The notes under the pieces were generated by a model. It saw only the letters and a program-made list of their open reading frames with translations, made no database searches and was not told the DNA's origin. The position numbers and the translations under genes were made by a program. Shown here one piece after another: positions 1 to 5,011 of a DNA stretch of 5,011 nucleotides. Position 1 is the first letter of the stretch, and every line of letters starts with the position of its first letter. Origin of the DNA: an uncultured Clostridia bacterium (GTDB lineage Bacteria; Bacillota; Clostridia; Oscillospirales; Oscillospiraceae); assembly GCA_947177005.1 (NCBI GenBank), contig CAMWSZ010000259.1:1-5011 (forward strand), in the 5' to 3' direction.

Positions 1-2
1 GT

Positions 3-266
3 GTCCTACCCTGCAAGGGTCAGGAAAAACAGTGGTCAGCTTCAGCGCAGGAGCTCTATTTTTCGATTTTGGAGCAAGCAGATGATATTGTTTATGTTGG
101 CCGCGAGTGCAGCAAGAACTGTATGCTGAAACGCAATCGCTATTTGATTGATCACGCCGCTTGTCTGCTGGCCATCTACAACGGCGAATGGAGGGGAGGA
201 ACGGCGATGACGGTGAGGTATGCTCAGAAGTTGGGGCGGGAAGTCATTATACTTAAACCGGTTTGA
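3..266 (+). CDS. SLOG/DUF1273 (YpsA-like) family protein, 3' part only
   Basis: An open frame runs in from the window edge and ends at TGA 264-266, giving 87 residues that I read as the C-terminal half of a DUF1273/SLOG protein (full family members are about 180 residues). The visible part starts VLPCKGQEKQW, contains DDIVYVGRE, then YNGEWRGGTAMTVRYAQKLGREVIIL. The glycine-rich GGTAMT (residues 65-70 of the visible part) lies where SLOG Rossmann-like proteins form a nucleotide-ligand pocket; that role is family knowledge, and the ligand here is unknown. A TTG codon at 69 could pass for a start, but the family similarity extends upstream of it, so the gene is truncated by the window and not short. 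Such genes are common in the backbones of conjugative elements of Clostridia, so I take it as element backbone and not part of the downstream cassette. No clear terminator follows it. Confidence 0.85.
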   Translation, partial: VLPCKGQEKQWSASAQELYFSILEQADDIVYVGRECSKNCMLKRNRYLIDHAACLLAIYNGEWRGGTAMTVRYAQKLGREVIILKPV

Positions 267-295
267 AAGATTTCTGCCAAAGTCGAAATATACCG

Positions 296-324
296 TTGTT
301 TTCCGGCACAAGATATGGTATGAT
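296..324 (+). promoter_or_regulatory. Extended -10 promoter for the methyltransferase operon
   Basis: TATGAT at 319-324 matches the sigma-A -10 consensus in five of six bases and is preceded by TG plus one base (316-318), an extended -10. Seventeen bases upstream is TTGTTT (296-301), a weak -35 matching TTG only. A transcript starting near 331 would have a leader of about 30 bases ending in the strong ribosome site AGGGGAGG (345-352), seven bases before the ATG at 360. It is the only convincing promoter I see for the three-gene cassette. I see no clear operator on it and no controller-protein gene nearby. Confidence 0.6.
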
Positions 325-359
325 TATCCTACTGGTTTCTACATAGGGGAGGTGTCGCT

Positions 360-1349
360 ATGGCAGGCAACAGCAACCTGCATATGTCCAGGGCGGGAAA
401 GACAGACGAATTTTATACTCAGCTCTCCACGATAGAAGACGAGCTGCGGCACTACCGGAAATATTTTAAGGGCAAGGTCATTTTCTGTAATGCTGATGAC
501 CCGGCCATTGGTAAAGATGGGCAAGATCATTTTGGTGATGGTCTGGGCGGCTATACCAGCAATTTCTTCCGCTACTTTCAGCTAAACTTTACTCAGCTCG
601 GTATCAAAAAGCTGATAACTACCCACTATGAGACGGACAAACCCAGCTATAAATTTGAGATTGTCAGCAGCGATCAAGATGAGCAGATCGGCTTGCCGGA
701 CTATGTAAAAACACCTTTAGAGGGCAACGGTGATTTTCGTTCGCCGGAGTGCGTGGCTTTGCTGGAAGAGTGCGACATCGTAGTGACAAATCCGCCCTTT
801 TCTTTGATGAAAGAATACCTACCCCTACTTATAAACAGTGGCAAGCAGTTTTTGATTTTGGGGAATATGAACCATGCAATCATAAGCGAGATTTTTCACT
901 ATTTCCAGGATAACAAAGTATGGCTTGGTTATAACAGTGGTCACTTTTGGTTTCGTGTTCCCGACTACTATGAGCCAAAAGGAACAGATTTCAAGATAGA
1001 TGAGAATGGACAAAAATGGAGACGTATGGGAAATATTTGTTGGTTCACCAACATGGATATCGACAAGCGCCACCAATCTCTTGACCTTTATATCAAGTAT
1101 ACCCCTGACAAATATCCCAAATACGATCAATACAATGCCATCAATGTAAATAAGACAGCTGAGATACCGGACGGATATGATGGTATTATGGGCGTTCCAA
1201 TTACTTTTCTTGACAAGTATAGTCCAGAACAGTTTGAAATGCTCGGAGTAGATCGGTATGTACCGGATAATCCTCAATACGGGCATAGATTTACAATCAA
1301 TGGTAAAGAAACGTATGCTCGTATCCTAATTAGGAGAATACAGCAATGA
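360..1349 (+). CDS. M.EcoRI-family adenine-specific DNA methyltransferase
   Basis: A 329-residue protein, close to the 326 residues of M.EcoRI, that should transfer a methyl group from S-adenosylmethionine to N6 of adenine in duplex DNA. Family marks are GKTDEFYTQ (13-21), the CNADDP segment (43-48) followed by SNFFRYF (67-73), GDFRSPE (124-130), the catalytic motif IV as DIVVTNPPFSL (139-149), and a C-terminal block with YPKYD, AINVNKT and MGVPITFLDK (about 252-286). These correspond in order to M.EcoRI as I remember it. The ATG at 360 is supported by AGGGGAGG seven bases upstream. The gene overlaps the nuclease start by four bases (ATGA), implying translational coupling. Compared with M.EcoRI there is an extra stretch of about 16 residues after DDP, and the part just after NPPF is less alike, so GAATTC should not be assumed as the target. 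GC drops from about 48% (361-780) to about 39% (781-1320) by hand count. It most likely protects the host from the downstream nuclease. Confidence 0.93.
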   Translation: MAGNSNLHMSRAGKTDEFYTQLSTIEDELRHYRKYFKGKVIFCNADDPAIGKDGQDHFGDGLGGYTSNFFRYFQLNFTQLGIKKLITTHYETDKPSYKFEIVSSDQDEQIGLPDYVKTPLEGNGDFRSPECVALLEECDIVVTNPPFSLMKEYLPLLINSGKQFLILGNMNHAIISEIFHYFQDNKVWLGYNSGHFWFRVPDYYEPKGTDFKIDENGQKWRRMGNICWFTNMDIDKRHQSLDLYIKYTPDKYPKYDQYNAINVNKTAEIPDGYDGIMGVPITFLDKYSPEQFEMLGVDRYVPDNPQYGHRFTINGKETYARILIRRIQQ

Positions 1350-2500
1350 ACATTGACCGCATCCAAGTGTCGATTCAAGAACTAATTGACGGCTATGAAG
1401 AAAAGGGGCCAGACGGTATTGAGGGCGTGGTAGCTTACGGCGGTAGGCTGGATGTCCGTCCCGCCTACCAGCGGGAGTACATCTATCCTGACAAAGATCG
1501 GGATGAGGTTATTCGCTCCGTCAAAAAGAAATTTCCCATCAATGTGATGTATTGGGCTAAGGCTGCCGATGGTCGCTATGAGCTGATGGATGGTCAGCAG
1601 CGCACCATTTCCATCTGTCGTTATGCAGCGGTCAAGGATGAGACTGACCGGCAGAGCTATGAGCAGTGTTTTTCGGTAGACAACCTGTACTTCTTCAATC
1701 TGCCAGAAGATCATAAGCAGCACATCTGGGATTATGTGTTGGATATTTACATATGTGATGGTACACCCTCTGAGATTTTGGATTGGTTTAAGATCATCAA
1801 CATAGCAGGCAAAGTGCTTTCGCCCCAAGAACTGAGAAATACATCCTACACCGGCCCGTGGCTGTCTGACGCAAAGCTCCATTTCTCAAAGCCGAACTGC
1901 ACCGCCTATCGTATTGCTAAAGACTATGTGAGCGGTTCTCCCATCCGGCAGGAGTATTTGGAAACGGCCATTGAGTGGATCGCCGTCAGGGACGGCTTGA
2001 CCTCCATTGAAGAATATATGGCTCTCCACCAGCAGGACGAGAACGCCAATCAAATTTGGCTCTACTTCCGCCGTGTCATAGAATGGGTAGAAGCGATCTT
2101 CCCGGTCAAACGGAAAGAGATGAAGGGTATCAAGTGGGGTCTGCTCTATAATCGCTTCAAAGATACAGAGCTTGACCCAGACGCACTGGAGCGGCAGGTC
2201 AAGGCGTTATTGATAGATGACGAGGTGACAAACAAGAAGGGCGTCTACACCTATGTCCTAACTGGAGAGGAGAAGTATTTAAGTCTTCGGACATTTACTA
2301 CCGCCCAGAAACGGGAAGCGTATGAGCGGCAGGGTGGCATTTGCCCAGACTGTCAGGCCGCTGGAAAAGCAAAGGTACACTATGAGTTCAATGAAATGGA
2401 AGCCGACCATATCACGCCTTGGAGCAGGGGCGGTAAGACCATCCCGGAGAATTGTAAAATGCGATGCAGGGAGTGTAATCGGAGGAAAAGTGATATATAG
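1346..2500 (+). CDS. DUF262 domain protein with C-terminal HNH endonuclease
   Basis: A 384-residue cytosolic protein with two recognisable domains. The N-terminal DUF262 domain shows RPAYQREYIY (38-47), the signature DGQQRT (82-87) and FKIINIAG...LSPQELRN (148-165). In GmrSD and SspE, DUF262 domains carry this motif and are linked to NTP use and to sensing of DNA modification. The C-terminal HNH domain spans about 318-384: zinc-binding pairs CPDC (333-336) and CREC (374-377) flank EADHI (His355, the expected general base) and Asn369, with Asn378 after the last cysteine, an HNN arrangement. No PD-(D/E)XK motif is evident. The start is ATG 1346 with AGGAG at 1332-1336, overlapping the methyltransferase stop. 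By position it is the restriction partner of that methylase, cutting DNA lacking the self mark. It might instead be a modification-dependent nuclease that spares the methylase product; sequence alone cannot decide. GC is mostly in the 40s percent. Confidence 0.9.
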   Translation: MNIDRIQVSIQELIDGYEEKGPDGIEGVVAYGGRLDVRPAYQREYIYPDKDRDEVIRSVKKKFPINVMYWAKAADGRYELMDGQQRTISICRYAAVKDETDRQSYEQCFSVDNLYFFNLPEDHKQHIWDYVLDIYICDGTPSEILDWFKIINIAGKVLSPQELRNTSYTGPWLSDAKLHFSKPNCTAYRIAKDYVSGSPIRQEYLETAIEWIAVRDGLTSIEEYMALHQQDENANQIWLYFRRVIEWVEAIFPVKRKEMKGIKWGLLYNRFKDTELDPDALERQVKALLIDDEVTNKKGVYTYVLTGEEKYLSLRTFTTAQKREAYERQGGICPDCQAAGKAKVHYEFNEMEADHITPWSRGGKTIPENCKMRCRECNRRKSDI

Positions 2501-2534
2501 TTTTTCTCATGAAATTAAACAAATCTCACCTATT

Positions 2535-2540
2535 AAGGAG
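2535..2540 (+). promoter_or_regulatory. Ribosome binding site fixing the FRG gene start
   Basis: AAGGAG lies seven bases before ATG 2548. The longer in-frame alternative, ATG 2509, has only T-rich sequence ahead of it and would translate through this site, adding 13 basic residues unlike an FRG N-terminus. This site decides for the 2548 start. Confidence 0.8.
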
Positions 2541-2547
2541 AATATTT

Positions 2548-4068
2548 ATGGAGCAAGCCAACAGTATTGATTCTTTTATAAAAATATTAGGTAAATATGA
2601 AAATGGGGCTGAGCAATATTATCGCGGGCAGTTGGAGAAATATACTACCATATCACCATCTATTGCAAGGGATTCTGGATATGCGGAAAATGAGAGTAAA
2701 ATATATCATGAAGCGGTATCTTTAGGAGCTACGGAGTTAGAAGGGTTGACTTCCCCACTAGAGAAATTATCTAAGCTACAACATTATGGGATTCCAACTC
2801 GGTTGGTGGATGTAACAATCGATCCTTTAATAGCACTTTATTTTGCCGTTGAGAATGAAAATGATCCGAGTCCCGGAAATGTATACTTATATCAGGTTAA
2901 GGGATACCCACCAGACAGTAATGAAGTACGAGTTTTATCACTTCTTCCGACTATTGATAGTCTATCTATTGATAATATTGCAAGGGAATTTGGTAAAGAA
3001 TTTGGCGGTTCAGTTACTAATGATGATATCCTTTCTATTGTTGATTCACCTGTCATTATGCAACGTTCAGATGTCCTACAAAAATCAAATCCGCGCTTGC
3101 ATCAACAGAAAGGGACATTTTTGCTCTGCGGGAATAAGGTTAATGGAGAAATAATTACCAATTCGCTTAAGTCTTTGGATACCTATACCCCCACACTAGT
3201 TATTCGCATTCCATTTGAGTATAAACGGGCCGTCAAAGAAGAACTTGACACTAAATATGGCATAAACCTTACAAGTGTTTACCCAGAGTTACCTTCTGTT
3301 GCTCAGTATATTAAAGAGAAATATAAAAAAGGAAATACATCTCTTGATGGTACATATAGTATTGTAAAGGAAGAAGATACTTCGATTGGAGTTGCAAAAC
3401 GTATTTCTGTTATTATTGTGCTAAATCAGCAACTTACCATTGAACAAATCAAAAATATTTCTATCAGTGTAATGCAACACTATCAAAAAAATCAAAATGT
3501 TGTCTGGCTATATGTTGCTCGCACAGGTGATGACTATATTACATATAATTGGCTTTTACGTGCTCAATGGGTTGATCCTAAACTAAAACCTGAGTTCCGT
3601 CCTATGACGCTGAAATGTGAAGAACAGGGATATTATTGGGATTATAATGAATCCTATAGTACGAGGGCGGACATCTACTCACAGATTGTTTTCTCCGAGG
3701 ATTGTAAATTGTATGCAGAACATAAAAGAATATGGGATCAGTTCCTTCAAGTCTACTCACATCTTATAAATGCTTTTTCGGTTGGCTCTTGGTCTAAGTT
3801 TATTGAGGAAGTCCATAAAGAGCAGAAATACATCGGAAAGCTCTATCTGCAACTCTCAAATTTTGGACATTCACATGATAAAGAATTTGATGACTTCCTT
3901 GGCACAATATCTATTATTGTCGGAATTGTTAATGATTTTCATTTTCTAATTGAAAACGGGAATGATAAGGGAACACAGTATATGATAAGTAAAAAATTTG
4001 TTGAGGTTTCCGATAGAATTGAACAGGTGAATCAAGGTTTTTCAAAGTGGGCAACAAAGGCGGGATAA
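2548..4068 (+). CDS. FRG domain-containing protein with unrecognised C-terminal half
   Basis: A 506-residue protein from the ATG at 2548. Residues 1 to about 258 form an FRG domain: the naming motif as YYRGQ (24-28), the central LQHYGIPTRLVDVT (77-90) followed by DPLIALYFA (92-100), NPRLHQQKGTFLLCG (181-195), and the closing GINLTSVYPELPSVAQYI (238-255). FRG domains are widespread in bacteria and often sit in mobile or defence loci, but I know of no agreed biochemical activity. Residues about 270-340 look alpha/beta, with hydrophobic strands ISVIIVL (286-292) and VVWLYVA (318-324) around a helix. Residues about 385-506 look mainly helical. I recognise neither as a named domain. There is no signal peptide; SIIVGIV (455-461) is too short for a confident membrane segment. 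The gene lies 47 bp after the nuclease on the same strand and is followed by a terminator, so it is probably the last gene of the operon. It is distinctly AT-rich (sampled lines about 34% GC), suggesting separate acquisition. It may be an effector or accessory of the restriction pair. Confidence 0.87.
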   Translation: MEQANSIDSFIKILGKYENGAEQYYRGQLEKYTTISPSIARDSGYAENESKIYHEAVSLGATELEGLTSPLEKLSKLQHYGIPTRLVDVTIDPLIALYFAVENENDPSPGNVYLYQVKGYPPDSNEVRVLSLLPTIDSLSIDNIAREFGKEFGGSVTNDDILSIVDSPVIMQRSDVLQKSNPRLHQQKGTFLLCGNKVNGEIITNSLKSLDTYTPTLVIRIPFEYKRAVKEELDTKYGINLTSVYPELPSVAQYIKEKYKKGNTSLDGTYSIVKEEDTSIGVAKRISVIIVLNQQLTIEQIKNISISVMQHYQKNQNVVWLYVARTGDDYITYNWLLRAQWVDPKLKPEFRPMTLKCEEQGYYWDYNESYSTRADIYSQIVFSEDCKLYAEHKRIWDQFLQVYSHLINAFSVGSWSKFIEEVHKEQKYIGKLYLQLSNFGHSHDKEFDDFLGTISIIVGIVNDFHFLIENGNDKGTQYMISKKFVEVSDRIEQVNQGFSKWATKAG

Positions 4069-4095
4069 TAAAAATAAAATCGTCTATATTTTGCA

Positions 4096-4139
4096 AAAAG
4101 CGGGCAATTCTCATTAAATACATGAGATTGTCCGCTTTT
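4096..4139 (+). terminator. Intrinsic terminator after the FRG gene
   Basis: AAAAGCGGG at 4096-4104 continues through CAATTCTCAT to 4114 and pairs with 4122-4139 (ATGAGATTGTCCGCTTTT). The stem has about 18 pairs with one G-U wobble (4104/4131) and one bulged T (4108 or 4109), closed by a 7-base loop (4115-4121). The 3' arm ends in TTTT and the 5' arm begins with A's, so it could act in both directions. It starts 27 bases after the FRG stop and separates the cassette from the parA leader. Confidence 0.85.
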
Positions 4140-4244
4140 CTATGCACTACGATATGTCAGCTGGGTATTTAGTTCCTTATCACTATAAAAGCAATGGTTT
4201 TCGGGTTTGTCCTTATTCTTTTCCACGAAAAAACTCCGGGGAAA

Positions 4245-4263
4245 ACAAGGGGTAGACAAGGGG
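4245..4263 (+). repeat. Two direct ACAAGGGG repeats, 11 bp apart
   Basis: ACAAGGGG occurs at 4245-4252 and again at 4256-4263, one helical turn apart, in the gene-free leader upstream of parA. An imperfect inverted repeat overlaps the first copy: CCTT (4211-4214) and TTTTCC (4219-4224) against GGAAAA (4240-4245) and AAGG (4247-4250). The spacing would suit two protein subunits on one DNA face. No binding protein can be named. Confidence 0.4.
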
Positions 4264-4286
4264 GCGATAGAGTAGGATGTTACATT

Positions 4287-4317
4287 AACGACAAAAGAGA
4301 AACGACAAAATTTGTCG
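4287..4317 (+). promoter_or_regulatory. Candidate operator: repeated AACGACAAAA and a perfect inverted repeat
   Basis: AACGACAAAA occurs at 4287-4296 and 4301-4310, 14 bp apart. The second copy forms the left arm of a perfect palindrome, CGACAAAATTTGTCG (4303-4317; 7-bp arms around one base). A third ACGACAAAA lies at 4356-4364, just inside parA. The palindrome ends 29 bases before the parA ATG, a position suited to autoregulation by a ParA/ParB-type or other repressor. It does not resemble the chromosomal parS consensus. The rest of the 4141-4346 leader has no gene that I can support. Confidence 0.45.
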
Positions 4318-4346
4318 AATGAACAACTACAAAAGTGGAGGACACT

Positions 4347-5011
4347 ATGGCACACACGACAAAAATAACGGCAGTCTGCAATCAAAAAGGCGGTACAGCG
4401 AAAACGACCAGCACCGTCAACTTGGGCATTGGGCTGGCAAGAGCGGGGAAGAAAGTTCTCCTGGTGGACCTGGATGCGCAAGGTTCTCTTACGGCAAGCC
4501 TGGGCTATCAGCATCCAGAGGAGCTAACAACTACACTGGCAACTATCCTGGGCCGTATGCTCGGCAACGAACCAGTTGTCCCCGGCGAGGGGATTATCCA
4601 CCACACGGAGGGGGTAGACCTAATCCCTGCCAACAAAGAACTTTCCGGCCTGGAGGTTACAATGGTCAGTGCAATCGCCCGCGAAACGTATCTGCGAATG
4701 TATTTGAACGATCTTCGCGGCCAATATGATGTGATTCTGCTGGACTGCTGCCCATCCCTGGGGATGCTGACCCTCAATGCACTGGCGGCGGCGGACACAG
4801 TGTTGATTCCCATGCTGGCGCATTTTCTTTCCGCCCTGGGACTTCAGGAACTGCTCCGCACGATAGGAAACGTGAAGGAGAAAATCAATCCGGCATTGAA
4901 AATCGAGGGAGTTGTTATCACGATGGCGGATATTCGCACCACTTACTCCCGTGAGATCATAGAACTGCTGCGTAATGAGTATGGCTGGGATCTGCGTATC
5001 TTTGACAGCAT
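4347..5011 (+). CDS. parA: ParA family partition ATPase, 5' part (runs off the window)
   Basis: The frame from ATG 4347 is open to the window end, giving 221 residues of a protein usually about 250-280 long. GGAGG at 4337-4341 sits five bases before the start. It is a deviant-Walker ParA/MinD-type ATPase: NQKGGTAKTT carries the Walker A loop (14-21) with signature Lys14 and Lys19; Walker A' is VLLVDLDAQGSLT (37-49); Walker B is VILLDCCPSLG (129-139, Asp133). DLIPANKELSGLEV (91-104) and LTLNALAAAD (141-150) are also typical. ParA proteins bind DNA non-specifically when ATP-bound and, with ParB bound at a centromere site, distribute plasmids or excised elements at division. Oddly, the Walker A loop has Ala18 where Gly is usual. 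GC is about 55% in sampled lines, well above the FRG gene. It is probably the first gene of a maintenance operon with parB beyond the edge. Confidence 0.92.
   Translation, partial: MAHTTKITAVCNQKGGTAKTTSTVNLGIGLARAGKKVLLVDLDAQGSLTASLGYQHPEELTTTLATILGRMLGNEPVVPGEGIIHHTEGVDLIPANKELSGLEVTMVSAIARETYLRMYLNDLRGQYDVILLDCCPSLGMLTLNALAAADTVLIPMLAHFLSALGLQELLRTIGNVKEKINPALKIEGVVITMADIRTTYSREIIELLRNEYGWDLRIFDS

Noticed and set aside
255..264. Perfect 10-bp palindrome AAACCGGTTT at the SLOG gene stop
   Set aside because: Most of it is coding, there is no loop or T-run to make a terminator, and one 10-bp palindrome is unsurprising in 5 kb.
825..1286. 153-codon minus-strand open frame within the methyltransferase gene
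   Set aside because: It is antisense to a clearly conserved protein, and its hydrophobic composition comes from the complementary frame.
2509..2547. Upstream in-frame ATG that would lengthen the FRG protein by 13 residues
   Set aside because: It has no ribosome site, whereas ATG 2548 has AAGGAG at ideal spacing.
4253..4281. Possible parA promoter: TAGACA (4253-4258) with GATGTT (4276-4281), 17-bp spacer
   Set aside because: The -10 matches only three of six bases; no candidate in this leader is good enough to annotate as a promoter.
4140..4514. 124-codon minus-strand open frame over the parA leader and start
   Set aside because: It crosses the repeat region and lies antisense to the conserved ParA N-terminus; the product is Cys/Arg/Phe-rich with no recognisable domain, so it is a shadow frame.
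1..5011. Absence of GAATTC as a sign of EcoRI-like target avoidance
   Set aside because: I found no GAATTC by eye, but only about one is expected by chance in 5 kb, so the absence says nothing.
1..5011. CRISPR arrays, tRNA or rRNA genes, insertion sequence ends
   Set aside because: I saw no regularly spaced long repeats, cloverleaf-like segments, or transposase-flanked inverted ends.

Overview
The window looks like part of a mobile element (an integrative/conjugative element or plasmid) from a low-to-mid GC Bacillota, probably a gut Clostridia member of the Lachnospiraceae/Oscillospiraceae kind. The reasons are strong AGGAG-type ribosome binding sites, a SLOG/DUF1273 protein tail and a ParA of the type I associate with conjugative elements of gut Clostridia. 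The taxonomic call is inference from remembered family resemblance, not from a search.

Layout, all genes on the + strand. Bases 3-266 hold the C-terminal half of a SLOG/DUF1273 protein, cut by the window edge. A 93-bp gap follows with an extended -10 promoter. Next is a compact three-gene cassette: an M.EcoRI-family adenine DNA methyltransferase (360-1349), a DUF262-HNH nuclease whose start overlaps the methyltransferase stop as ATGA (1346-2500), and an FRG-domain protein after a 47-bp gap (2548-4068). A good hairpin terminator (4096-4139) closes the cassette. A roughly 205-bp repeat-rich leader then precedes a parA gene (4347 to beyond the window end).

Interpretation: the cassette looks like a defence cargo module set between backbone genes of the element. 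The methyltransferase should mark self DNA. The nuclease is not an EcoRI-type enzyme: it joins a DUF262 (DGQQR) domain, the kind found in GmrSD and SspE, to a C-terminal HNH domain. The third gene carries an FRG domain of uncertain biochemical role plus a C-terminal half I do not recognise. An M.EcoRI-type methylase paired with a DUF262-HNH nuclease and an FRG protein is the most interesting feature and may be a non-classical restriction-modification or abortive system. Base composition is patchy: the 3' part of the methyltransferase gene and the whole FRG gene are clearly AT-richer than the flanks, which fits modular assembly.
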